This document shows positions 35,379 to 42,961 of a DNA stretch of 64,000 nt, in pieces. The stretch covers positions 1,805,013 through 1,869,012 of the forward strand of contig NZ_CP015101.1 of NCBI RefSeq assembly GCF_002214465.1. The letters run 5' to 3'. Both the position numbers and the translations under genes were made by a program. Position 1 is the stretch's first letter, and each line of letters opens with the position of its first letter. This DNA comes from Thermococcus barossii. Its GTDB lineage: Archaea > Methanobacteriota_B > Thermococci > Thermococcales > Thermococcaceae. Below the pieces are notes generated by a model that saw only the letters and a list, made by a program, of their open reading frames with translations, had not been told where the DNA came from and ran no database searches.

Positions 35379-36545
35379 ATGGTGACAAATAAAAGATTAG
35401 TAGTTGTTCTCTTGATTGGCTCGGTAGTGGTTCTGCTGGTAATGACCCACCTAGGAGCCACAACCGAGAATCTCGACGACTTCACAGGGGTCTGCGTGTA
35501 TTCCTCGGATTCATTCTCGCTCCTGAGCGACGGACGGACTACGGTGGGCGTATATGCATCCCTTCAGGTTGGAAAGGTTTACCGGGCGGTGGGGAGAATG
35601 CACAACACGACATACGGAACAAAACTCAGAAACGCTCGGATAGAGCCGGCCGAACCGGACTTTCCCCTGTCCACCGTGGAGGGTGCCTACTGGCCATCAT
35701 CCGGGTTTTACCTGCTGACGCCGGAGAGGGTGAGGCTTGCAACCGCTCTCCCCGTGGAAAAGGGGATAACTGTAAGGGTCAGGGGCATCTGGTACCGGAA
35801 TATGTTCTATCCCCTGGAGTACAGGCTTCTGAACTTTCCCAGGGAACCCAGCGATGGAATGCCCTGGGTCGTTGAGGGGGCTGTGATTTACAGCGGTTCG
35901 AGAACCGTGCTCTGGAACGGGAGTGAGGAGATAGTTCTTTACCTTCCGTATGGAACGCATCTCGAAGCCGGACAGCTTGTGAGGGTGGTTGGAGTAGTCA
36001 GGTTCTACTCAAAGCTCTCCCTCATCGTTGATTCAGCCGAGGACGTTGTTGTAAAGGGCCACGCTAGGAGGGTTCCGGTTTCGGAGGCGTCCATCGGGGA
36101 CATCGCAACGGGAAACTGTACTGTAGTAAGAGCCGGCAGCTCCCTAAAGCTGGACTGCACCGAATTGAAACTCACCAACTTTCGGGCGAGAGCTGGTGAC
36201 GTGATTCACTTTGAGGCCGTCAGGAGGAAGTCTTCCCTCTACTGCCTGAAGTGTGACGTCATAAAGCCCAGGGAAAAACTGCCGAACGAAATATGTGCCT
36301 TTTCCGAGGGAGCATTCGCCAGGGTCAATGGGGCAGTGAGTTGGGTGAGGGTTTACAGGAACGGCTTTGGGCTGGCGAACCTCACAAACAGCAACTGCTG
36401 GATTCTCCTAAAGCTGAGAAAGTCCCTCAACGTTTCCCTGAGCCCAAACCAGACAGTCACCGCCTACGGGTTCTTCACAACCTATAGAGACCTGCCCGCC
36501 TTTGAGATTCAATCGGGTGGTGATGTTTGCTCGGGGAACTGCTGA
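35379..36545 (+). CDS. Exported protein with repeated OB-fold-like segments
   Basis: A 388-residue protein of unknown function. An N-terminal hydrophobic segment (about 7-28) is either a signal peptide or an anchor. The rest appears to be several beta-barrel units. Three stretches share the theme of a G-x-V-x-V-x-G turn (GITVRVRGIWYRN, AGQLVRVVGVVRFYSK, NQTVTAYGFFTTYRD), as in OB-fold proteins. Six cysteines occur in the second half and two at the very C terminus (DVCSGNC). A TATA-like AAGATTTTTAAGG at 35346-35358 precedes it. The end overlaps the next membrane-protein gene by 19 bases, so the two are probably functionally linked. Confidence 0.7.
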   Translation: MVTNKRLVVVLLIGSVVVLLVMTHLGATTENLDDFTGVCVYSSDSFSLLSDGRTTVGVYASLQVGKVYRAVGRMHNTTYGTKLRNARIEPAEPDFPLSTVEGAYWPSSGFYLLTPERVRLATALPVEKGITVRVRGIWYRNMFYPLEYRLLNFPREPSDGMPWVVEGAVIYSGSRTVLWNGSEEIVLYLPYGTHLEAGQLVRVVGVVRFYSKLSLIVDSAEDVVVKGHARRVPVSEASIGDIATGNCTVVRAGSSLKLDCTELKLTNFRARAGDVIHFEAVRRKSSLYCLKCDVIKPREKLPNEICAFSEGAFARVNGAVSWVRVYRNGFGLANLTNSNCWILLKLRKSLNVSLSPNQTVTAYGFFTTYRDLPAFEIQSGGDVCSGNC

Positions 36546-37654
36546 GCGGAATCCTCGCGGGGACTTTCAGCGGTATATTCCCCGGAATCCACGTGAACAC
36601 GCTGGGCGCTTTCCTGGCAATGGAAGGAGTAAGCGGGAACCTGTTGCTCTTTTCGATGGGCCTGACGCACACCTTCCTCGACGTCGTTCCCTCGGCATTC
36701 CTCGGCGTTCCAGATGAAGGGACAGCCCTTGGCATACTTCCGGCACACAGGCTCGTCCTCCGTGGAAGGGCCATGGAGGTCATCAGAATAGCGCTGTGGG
36801 CGAGCTTTCTGGCGGTTCTCATGGTGATTCTTCTCTCCCCCTTCTATCCAGTGCTGGCCGGTGCTTACACTCCAGGAACCGGAAGGGCAGTCGTATGCTT
36901 ACTGGCCCTCCTCTTAATCCTCACGGAGAAGGGTTTGAAGAAACTCTATGCAGCGCTGGTGTTCTTCCTCGCGGGGATACTTGGAGTCCTCACTTTCCGG
37001 CTCCCCTTGGATCAGCCGTACTATCACCTCTTCACGGGGCTCTTTGGTCTGCCCGTGCTTTTAATGGCTTTCATTGAAGGGACTGCAAACATTTCGAAGG
37101 AGGATGGGGAGATCAGAATGAACCCGAAACGTTTCCTAGGCTTCTCCTTCCTGGGGACCCTTTTGGGGATGATAGCCTCGCTGGTTCCAGCGTTTACCGC
37201 TTCCCAGGCGGCCCTCATAGGTTCCTTTCTCTCCCGTGACGAGCGCTCGTTCCTTGTGGTGGTCTTTTCCGTCAACACCGCCAATTTCCTGTTCTCCTTC
37301 ATGAACTTCTTGGAAACCGGGAGGATAAGAAACGGCATCGTGGCTTTGATGGAACCGGACCCCAGGGGTTTCCTCCCGTGCTACGGCCTGGCAGCCCTGT
37401 TCGTTTCCCTCCTCGTTCTTAGCTACGGTGAACCGCTGGCGGCCACTATACTCGGTACACTGAACCGTGTACCCTACAGGTTCCTGAACGGTGCGGTTGT
37501 GGCCATCCTTGTACTCCTGTCACTGTATTTTGACGGCTTCCTAGGACTCCTCGTCCTCACGGGGGGAGCGATGATAGGACTGCTGGCTGTGGCCCTAGGA
37601 GTCAAAAGAACGAACTGCATGGGAGTGCTGATGCTCCAAATAATAATCGGATAA
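36527..37654 (+). CDS. TctA-like (DUF112) membrane protein
   Basis: A 375-residue membrane protein with about ten helices. The N-terminal motif SGIFPGIHVNTLGAFL and the matching ASLVPAFTASQAALIGSFLS in the second half indicate an inverted-repeat transporter of the tripartite tricarboxylate TctA/DUF112 type, in which PG-I-x-x-N-T loops bind substrate. The expected TctB and TctC partners are not beside it. It starts with TTG after GGGTGGTGATG and overlaps the preceding exported-protein gene by 19 bases, so that protein could be its extracytoplasmic partner. The substrate is not known. Confidence 0.75.
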   Translation: MLGELLSGILAGTFSGIFPGIHVNTLGAFLAMEGVSGNLLLFSMGLTHTFLDVVPSAFLGVPDEGTALGILPAHRLVLRGRAMEVIRIALWASFLAVLMVILLSPFYPVLAGAYTPGTGRAVVCLLALLLILTEKGLKKLYAALVFFLAGILGVLTFRLPLDQPYYHLFTGLFGLPVLLMAFIEGTANISKEDGEIRMNPKRFLGFSFLGTLLGMIASLVPAFTASQAALIGSFLSRDERSFLVVVFSVNTANFLFSFMNFLETGRIRNGIVALMEPDPRGFLPCYGLAALFVSLLVLSYGEPLAATILGTLNRVPYRFLNGAVVAILVLLSLYFDGFLGLLVLTGGAMIGLLAVALGVKRTNCMGVLMLQIIIG

Positions 37655-37662
37655 GAAGAGAA

Positions 37663-37971
37663 TCAGGGGGATTTCTCCTTCAGAATCTTCTGGAGCTCGC
37701 TGTAGTCCGTCACTATCCTCTTGCCGTCCAGCGTCGTGAAGTACGCCTTCTTGACCCGAATCTTCTTCGTGCTTACGTACTTCTTCTCGGGCGGATCGTA
37801 AGAACCGGGCTCCACGACCTCGTCTTCAATCGTGTACATGCCGAGGTCTGGCTGGCCCACGTATTTCCAGACCTCGTAGAAGACCTCCGGCTCCAGGTGA
37901 ATTTCGCCGTCAATCTCTATCCAGTCCGCCCCTATTTCCTCGAGAAACTCTTTCACTACCTCGAAGTGCAT
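37663..37971 (-). CDS. Conserved Thermococcales small protein, function unknown
   Basis: A 102-residue soluble protein: MHFEVVKEFLEEIGADWIEI, then a charged central strand region, then KKIRVKKAYFTTLDGKRIVT. It reads as a small alpha/beta domain. I recognise it only as a protein conserved in this group, without a known role. The start is at ATG 37971 because CCGGTGATTCT lies just upstream; an ATG at 38028 is in frame but has no such site and overlaps the shared promoter. It is transcribed divergently from the methyltransferase gene. Confidence 0.75.
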   Translation of the reverse strand: MHFEVVKEFLEEIGADWIEIDGEIHLEPEVFYEVWKYVGQPDLGMYTIEDEVVEPGSYDPPEKKYVSTKKIRVKKAYFTTLDGKRIVTDYSELQKILKEKSP

Positions 37972-38041
37972 AGAATCACCGGCATAATATAGGACGCTAA
38001 GGGTTATATACCTATCGCCGAACTTCAACCGGTGGTGAGAG
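37972..38041. promoter_or_regulatory. Divergent promoter of the small protein and the methyltransferase
   Basis: In 70 bases there are two TATA-like elements: CATAATATAGG at 37983-37993 for the plus-strand methyltransferase gene, and GGTATATAACCC on the minus strand (about 38001-38012) for the small protein. GGTGGTGAG at 38031-38039 is the binding site before the plus-strand ATG. The two promoters face away from each other and overlap, so binding at one could limit the other. Confidence 0.5.
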
Positions 38042-39232
38042 ATGGCAAAGGTGGTAGTTGACGCTCAGGCGGCGAGAGCCATAGGAAAGGGCGCGATGAT
38101 AGTCTTCAAGAAGGGCGTCGTGAGAACGGAGGGTGAGTTCGAGCCTGGAGATATAGTTGAGGTCTACACCCGCGGGGGCAAGTTCCTTGGAAAGGGCTTC
38201 GTGAACCCGAACTCCAACATCATGATTCGCCTTGTCACCAAGGACCGCGAGACGGAGATAAACAAGGAGCTCTTCCGCGAGAGGATTAGGAAGGCCAACG
38301 AGTATAGGAAGAAGGTTCTCGGCTACGATAGGGCCTACCGCATGGTCTACGGCGAGGCCGACTACCTTCCGGGCCTCATAGTTGACCGCTTCAACGAGAT
38401 AGCATCGCTCCAGATATCGAGCGTCGGGATGGAGAGGTTCAAGCTCGACGTTGCCGAGGCCATAATGGAGGCCGAGCCGGAGATAGAGACCGTCTTCGAG
38501 AAGAACACCGGGCGCTCGAGGAGGAGGGAAGGATTGCCAGAGATAGAGCGCGTTCTCCTCGGAAAGGAGAAGTATCGCACGATAATCGAGGAGGGAAGGG
38601 CAAAGTTCATCGTTGACATGCGCGGCCAGAAGACGGGCTTCTTCCTCGACCAGAGGGAGAACAGGATAGCCCTTGAGAAGTACGTCAAGCCGGGGATGAG
38701 GGTTCTTGATGTTTTCACATACACAGGTGGCTTCGCCATTCACGCCGCCGTCGCCGGGGCGGAAGAGGTCGTGGCCGTTGACAAGTCCCCCTGGGCAATC
38801 AACATGGTGAAGGAGAACGCCAAGCTCAACGGCGTTGAGGACAGGATGAAGTACATAGTGGGTTCGGCCTTCCCTGTCATGGAGGAGATGATAAAGCGCG
38901 GCGAGAAGTTTGACATCGTCATCCTCGATCCCCCCGCCTTCGTCCAGCACGAGAAGGACCTAAAGCGGGGCCTTCGCGCTTACTTCAACGTGAACTACGC
39001 CGGCTTACAGCTTGTCAGAGAGGGTGGAATACTCGTGACCGCCTCCTGCTCCCAGCACGTGGACATGCAGGCCTTCAAGGACATGGTTATTGCAGCGGCG
39101 GCCAAGGCCGGGAAGTTCCTTAAGATGCTTGAGCCCTATAGGACTCAGGCGCCGGACCACCCGATACTCATGGCCTCGAAGGACACGGAGTACCTCAAGG
39201 CGCTCTTCCTCTACGTGGAGGATATGAAGTAG
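38042..39232 (+). CDS. SAM-dependent rRNA cytosine methyltransferase with PUA domain (RlmI-like)
   Basis: A 396-residue methyltransferase. Residues 1-70 form a PUA RNA-binding domain (AARAIGKGAMIVFKKGVVRT). A central domain carries YGEADYLPGLIVDRF. The Rossmann domain has motif I VLDVFTYTGGFAIHAA (about 222-237), ILDPPAF for motif IV, and the catalytic cysteine in VTASCSQH. This set belongs to the RlmI/RlmK class, which makes 5-methylcytosine in large-subunit rRNA. The gene is followed within three bases by a structured RNA-like stretch. Confidence 0.88.
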   Translation: MAKVVVDAQAARAIGKGAMIVFKKGVVRTEGEFEPGDIVEVYTRGGKFLGKGFVNPNSNIMIRLVTKDRETEINKELFRERIRKANEYRKKVLGYDRAYRMVYGEADYLPGLIVDRFNEIASLQISSVGMERFKLDVAEAIMEAEPEIETVFEKNTGRSRRREGLPEIERVLLGKEKYRTIIEEGRAKFIVDMRGQKTGFFLDQRENRIALEKYVKPGMRVLDVFTYTGGFAIHAAVAGAEEVVAVDKSPWAINMVKENAKLNGVEDRMKYIVGSAFPVMEEMIKRGEKFDIVILDPPAFVQHEKDLKRGLRAYFNVNYAGLQLVREGGILVTASCSQHVDMQAFKDMVIAAAAKAGKFLKMLEPYRTQAPDHPILMASKDTEYLKALFLYVEDMK

Positions 39233-39300
39233 GGACGATGAGGAGAAAGCACCTCCTCTGATTCCGGCGTGAGTGATGAGACGCCCACGGTCCGAGTCCC
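39232..39300 (+). ncRNA. Candidate small structured RNA (C/D-box-like)
   Basis: A 69-base stretch directly after the methyltransferase stop is closed by GGGAC (39232-39236) and GTCCC (39296-39300). It contains the hairpins GAGGAG/CTCCTC (39240-39245, 39253-39258) and GGCGT/ACGCC (39266-39270, 39281-39285). It also contains C'-like TGATGA (39274-39279), D'-like CTGA (39258-39261), a C-like CGATGA with one mismatch (39236-39241) and a D-like CCGA (39292-39295). The 12 bases between C' and D fit an archaeal 2'-O-methylation guide. The other spacings are not ideal, so another kind of structured RNA is possible. Confidence 0.35.
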
Positions 39301-39307
39301 TGCTCAA

Positions 39308-39360
39308 CCGTGTTCTTTTGTTCGCTCTTTTACTCTCCCTTCTTTTGTCTTGTTCTCTTC
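39308..39360 (+). terminator. T-rich transcription terminator region
   Basis: GTGTTCTTTTGTTCGCTCTTTTAC and the following CTTCTTTTGTCTTGTTCTCTTC make a pyrimidine-rich, T-rich stretch on the plus strand, the common terminator form in Thermococcales. It would end transcripts from the methyltransferase gene and the RNA-like element. Confidence 0.45.
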
Positions 39361-39424
39361 TTGATGCTACGGTTGGAAATTGAAAATTCTACGAAAAAAA
39401 AAACGGAACTAATTCAAACTTGTA

Positions 39425-39486
39425 ATTGGAAAAGTTTTTAAGGATTTTGACGTACATATGGTGATTATCTCTGGGGGTGTGTGTCT
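39425..39486 (+). promoter_or_regulatory. Promoter and ribosome binding site of the cysteine-rich exported protein gene
   Basis: TTGGAAAAGTTTTTAAGG at 39426-39443 is a strong BRE/TATA element, set in a very A+T-rich stretch that includes a run of ten A at about 39394-39403. The predicted transcription start is near 39467. GGGGGTG at 39473-39479 is the ribosome binding site before ATG 39487. The gene therefore has its own, apparently strong, promoter. Confidence 0.55.
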
Positions 39487-40476
39487 ATGGATGGTTGGGT
39501 CCGGAAGGTTGGTGCTCTGCTTTTGCTTGCTATGCTGTTGAGTCTCCAGTTGGGGACTGTCCAGGAGACCAAGGCTTTAACTGCCAACAATTCTAGCGTA
39601 ACATTCCGAAGGACTGTGGTTGCCTGGTATGATGATACTGGTAAGCTTCAGATGAACGTCACGTGGGTGAATAAGACCATTGACTTCGCGAACTTGACTA
39701 ATGCCTCCTGTGCATGCCACAACTCAAGCTCCTGCAGTGCCTCAAACTTGACTGCAAACTTCAACGTTTCAGTGGTTACGCTTTACAACATGACGAGAAA
39801 GCACGAGCAGTTGTTGTTCTTTGGCATTAGCTTTTATAACAGCACGTTTAACTACACGATGTACGCGCTCGTTTATAAGGCCGAGAGGAGTCAGTACAAC
39901 TTTACGTTAATCACGAGAATATTTACTGACCCGAAGACTGGCGAGTACCGGGTTTTCCTTACTGGAATGAACATCGCGCCAAACGATGAGGATAGGGCAT
40001 TGCCTGTTGGGGATACGATTATTACTGCTGACAACTTGACTCTCTCGGAGTACTACTGGACTCTGAACAAGGTTCTCATGAAGCTCCGCAGGGGTGATGA
40101 GACGAACTGGATTTGGGGCAGGAGTGCTTACGAGTTAAGGCACCTCTCACACCTCGTGAAACTCAAACTACCAGAATACAACCAAGAAAAAGCAAGAGGA
40201 ATTAATCTAATCTTGGACAGTGAGTATCTCTTGTATGCTCCAAATTTGGGCTTGTTTGTTATAAAGATTTACTGTGGGGATCCAGTAATGCCAATAGCCT
40301 ATGTCTACGTAGCAGCATACGGTGCACTAATTGCAATTGTTGCAGAGTGTGGGACAGTTATTGGGTGCATCGCTGGTTCGTTGGGTACAGTAGCAGCTAC
40401 AAGAGGCTTGTGTGGTTATTGGAAAGTATGTCTAACAATAGGTGGGTTTTATACACTGTCTTGTACCTATGCATAG
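39487..40476 (+). CDS. Exported protein with Cys/Gly-rich hydrophobic C terminus (halocin-like precursor candidate)
   Basis: A 329-residue protein that I could not assign to a named family. A signal peptide covers about residues 1-32 (KVGALLLLAMLLSLQLGTV). Residues 33-255 are rich in Asn, Thr and Ser with about a dozen N-x-S/T sequons and three cysteines (75, 77, 83). The last 70 residues change character: hydrophobic, Gly/Ala rich, with six cysteines at 263, 288, 294, 309, 315 and 326 (CGTVIGCIAGSLG, then GLCGYWKVCLTIGG). A soluble exported front part plus a cysteine-rich hydrophobic C-terminal peptide is the plan of the halocin C8 precursor. Codon use is looser and A+T richer than in neighbouring genes. 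GTG 39481 is an alternative start. Confidence 0.6.
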   Translation: MDGWVRKVGALLLLAMLLSLQLGTVQETKALTANNSSVTFRRTVVAWYDDTGKLQMNVTWVNKTIDFANLTNASCACHNSSSCSASNLTANFNVSVVTLYNMTRKHEQLLFFGISFYNSTFNYTMYALVYKAERSQYNFTLITRIFTDPKTGEYRVFLTGMNIAPNDEDRALPVGDTIITADNLTLSEYYWTLNKVLMKLRRGDETNWIWGRSAYELRHLSHLVKLKLPEYNQEKARGINLILDSEYLLYAPNLGLFVIKIYCGDPVMPIAYVYVAAYGALIAIVAECGTVIGCIAGSLGTVAATRGLCGYWKVCLTIGGFYTLSCTYA

Positions 40477-40546
40477 TTAGATTTTTATTTTTAACCTCCC
40501 TATTAACAATGGGGAAAACCTTAGAAAAAGTGGTGGAGGGGTCATA

Positions 40547-40846
40547 ATGAGCATCTGGGGTTGGATTGCTTTGGTGGCTTTCATAGTCATGGCAGTTGAG
40601 GGTATCTCTGGTAGGGGTATAAGGGAAAGTCGTAGTAAATTGGTAAGGATGTGTTACACAGTCAGTTACTCCTTAGTGATGATAATTGTTATGATCGGAG
40701 TACTGATTGGTTTTGAGGTTATAAGTAAAAATTCTCTAGTGATCTGGATTATGCCAGTATCCGCAATATTAGCATTAATCTTGACCTTTGTCGGGATAAG
40801 TATCGACAACAAAAAAACGAGCTTCAACGAAAAGGCATTTCACTGA
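40547..40846 (+). CDS. Small three-helix membrane protein, possible immunity protein
   Basis: A 99-residue protein with three predicted helices (about 3-20, 38-60 and 65-87) and short charged connections (SGRGIRESRSKLVR). GGAGGGG precedes the ATG. It lies 70 bases after the cysteine-rich exported protein gene, shares its A+T-rich composition, and is the only partner gene in the island. Small multi-helix membrane proteins beside peptide-antibiotic genes often give immunity, so that is a reasonable guess. No sequence motif supports it directly. Its 3' end overlaps the opposite methyltransferase gene by 23 bases. Confidence 0.65.
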   Translation: MSIWGWIALVAFIVMAVEGISGRGIRESRSKLVRMCYTVSYSLVMIIVMIGVLIGFEVISKNSLVIWIMPVSAILALILTFVGISIDNKKTSFNEKAFH

Positions 40847-41579
40847 AAATCAAACTGTGCCTCCACCTCGTTCCGGCCTTAAAGCGTACGTCCCTGACGG
40901 AGTAGCCCAGTTCCTTTCCCTTCTCTTCCACGGCCTCTATCAGCGGCCCCTTGTCGGGAAGGAAGAGGGCCACCCTTCCGCCCGGCTTTAAATAGTCCAG
41001 CGCCTCCTCGATGAGCCTCACTGAAAAGCCCTCGCCGTGTTTCCCTCCACCGAGGCCTTCAAGCTCGGTCAGAACGCCCTTCGTCGGCTCCTCGTAGTAC
41101 GGGGGAGCCGAGAAGATAACTTCGAACCTCTCCCCCTCCGGGACTACACCGTGGATTATCCCGCCGTTGCTTTTGATTAGCCTGACTCTGGCATTGTTCC
41201 TCTCGATGTTCTTCCTCGCGTACTCAAAGAACTCCCCGTCGAGCTCCGTCGCGGTGACGTCGCAGTTGAAGAGCTTCGCCGCCATGAGTGCCATCAGTGC
41301 AGTATGCCCCGTCCCTATCTCCAGAACCCTCTCACCGCCCCTGAGGAAGGTCTTGAGAAAGATGTAACGCGAAACCGGGGTGGTGACAAGCCCGCGTGGG
41401 TGGTACTCTATGTCCAGTCCAAAAACGGCCTTTGCTATCGCTCTGTTGTAGAGTATCCTCGCTTCCCTGTTCGAGAAGTCGAGCCTGCCGCGTTCATCAA
41501 GGTATCGCTCAAGCTCGGGGAAGAGCTTAACGGCTTCCCTCACGGGCAGTCCGAGCTTTCCGTCCTTCCATGTGGGCAT
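40824..41579 (-). CDS. METTL16/RlmF-like SAM-dependent methyltransferase
   Basis: A 251-residue methyltransferase. The N-terminal part DFSNREARILYNRAIAKAVF and GLVTTPVSRYIFLKTFL are typical of RlmF/METTL16 relatives that make N6-methyladenine in RNA. The SAM-binding motif is VLEIGTGHTALMALMAA (about 84-100). The catalytic motif that usually reads NPPY/F is SAPPYY here. TRWRHSLIFS near the C terminus is also conserved. The RNA target in archaea is not certain. Its end overlaps the end of the small membrane protein gene. Confidence 0.82.
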   Translation of the reverse strand: MPTWKDGKLGLPVREAVKLFPELERYLDERGRLDFSNREARILYNRAIAKAVFGLDIEYHPRGLVTTPVSRYIFLKTFLRGGERVLEIGTGHTALMALMAAKLFNCDVTATELDGEFFEYARKNIERNNARVRLIKSNGGIIHGVVPEGERFEVIFSAPPYYEEPTKGVLTELEGLGGGKHGEGFSVRLIEEALDYLKPGGRVALFLPDKGPLIEAVEEKGKELGYSVRDVRFKAGTRWRHSLIFSEMPFR

Positions 41580-41608
41580 GAAAAGGGTTGGGTGAGGGGC
41601 TTAAAAGT

Positions 41609-42880
41609 TCAACCCCTCGGGTCTTCGAGCCTCCCGATGAAGAGTATCAGCCCGCTCTCCCTGTCCACTATGAGGAACAGGAAGGGATGGTCTGCCCTGA
41701 AGACCTTGTACTCCTGCCCCTCTTCCCGGACAGAAACGACAGTGAACGTCACTGCCGTCGCGGCCGCCGCCTCGGTGCCGTTCTCGGCGACGCTGATGAA
41801 GGTCTTGTGGCGGACGTCGCTGATTGCAATTGGCTTTTCTGAGATGCCCGAGAAGTTCGCGTTGTCTGTGAACGCGCTCCTAATGCCCATCTCCCTGAGG
41901 ACGTCGCTTAGCGGGTAGCTTTCCCTGAACTCGAATTTGGGAATGGCGACGCTGACGTTCTCGGGGTGCAGTTTCTCAAGGAGGTTTCCGATAAAGGCCG
42001 GGCTTAAGCTCCTCTCCACCCCGCTCAGCCCGTCCATTTTTCTGGGCAGAATTATCACCATGGAGAAGCTGGAGTCCTCGTAGGGCATCTCAAGAACCTG
42101 CACTTCCTCGGTTTCCGTGTAGTTGAACTCTCCAAGCTGGTGCATCATGGGCACGGTGATTTTTTCTCCGGAGGGGAGCGTGAATCTCTCGTTCCGTGTG
42201 TCCTCCGGTCTGAACCTGCTCGACCAGTTGGCCCTGAAATAGACCGCGTTCGTTATTACCAGCCTCGTCAGGGGGTCGAGGTTGCCCACTATGTTCTCAA
42301 TCTTTCCGTTGGTTTCCTCTCTCACCCATTCGTTGATGATCCTCTCCGCACTCTCTGGGTCGTTCTGGAAGTCGAGTTCCCTCGCCTCTCCGAGGTAGTA
42401 CCTACGGATAACGTCAACGTAGTCCTCCCTAACGGGATAGCCTCTCTGAACCCAGAGGGCGTTTGCCACGGTGAGTTTTATGCTCCTCGGCCTCTCCATG
42501 TTGAGCAGGAGTGTCCTGAAGGCCTCCCTCCGTTTGGAATCGTTCGCCGGCAGATGGAGGACCAGGCCCATTTCCCTCGCGGTTTCTCCTCTGGCCCCTT
42601 CATATGCCATCGCCAGCGCCGTGAAAACGCTGAATGGGGATATGAGGACGTTTCCCTTCTCCCCTGAGAGCTTCAGATACAGTTCGGTGCCAAAGAGGTT
42701 GCTGGCGCTGACGACGTTCATGGCCTCATCAGTCTGAACCGGGTTCAAAACGTCGCTGTCCGTTGGGTGCGGGGTTTCGGCAGGGGAACTCTCCGGAGCG
42801 GTTGGGGTTCCCTTTCCCCCGGCTATGCACCCCGAGGTGATTACCATTATGACGATAAGGACCGATACGAAACGCCTCAT
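41609..42880 (-). CDS. Serpin (serine protease inhibitor), membrane-anchored lipoprotein
   Basis: A 423-residue serpin, a suicide inhibitor of serine proteases. A lipoprotein signal ends in ITSGC with the lipidated cysteine at residue 18, then a Pro/Thr/Ser-rich linker to about 50. The serpin core begins NLFGTELYLKLS and has NVLISPFSVFTALAMAYEGA and ITNAVYFRANW, both classic. The reactive-centre loop has the hinge ENGTEAAAATAV; counting from it puts P1 and P1' at Val-Ser in TFTVVSVREE. HPFLFLIVDRESGLILFIGR closes the fold. Serpins are known in Thermococcus, where they inhibit subtilisin-like proteases. The start ATG follows CGTGGTGAACTTC. Confidence 0.92.
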   Translation of the reverse strand: MRRFVSVLIVIMVITSGCIAGGKGTPTAPESSPAETPHPTDSDVLNPVQTDEAMNVVSASNLFGTELYLKLSGEKGNVLISPFSVFTALAMAYEGARGETAREMGLVLHLPANDSKRREAFRTLLLNMERPRSIKLTVANALWVQRGYPVREDYVDVIRRYYLGEARELDFQNDPESAERIINEWVREETNGKIENIVGNLDPLTRLVITNAVYFRANWSSRFRPEDTRNERFTLPSGEKITVPMMHQLGEFNYTETEEVQVLEMPYEDSSFSMVIILPRKMDGLSGVERSLSPAFIGNLLEKLHPENVSVAIPKFEFRESYPLSDVLREMGIRSAFTDNANFSGISEKPIAISDVRHKTFISVAENGTEAAAATAVTFTVVSVREEGQEYKVFRADHPFLFLIVDRESGLILFIGRLEDPRG

Positions 42881-42961
42881 GAAGTTCACCACGATTACTT
42901 TCGGCGGGAGAATATAAACGTCTGTCGTTCGATTCAAACGGATTTGAAACAAAAGGGGGGA

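Noticed and set aside
39232-39300. tRNA gene at the structured element after the methyltransferase
   Set aside because: The segment has only two hairpins, no seven-base acceptor stem, no T-loop consensus and no anticodon arm of the right size.
42881-42952. N-terminal extension of the serpin
   Set aside because: A signal with a lipobox begins at the ATG at 42880, and the extra residues ahead of it would hide that signal.
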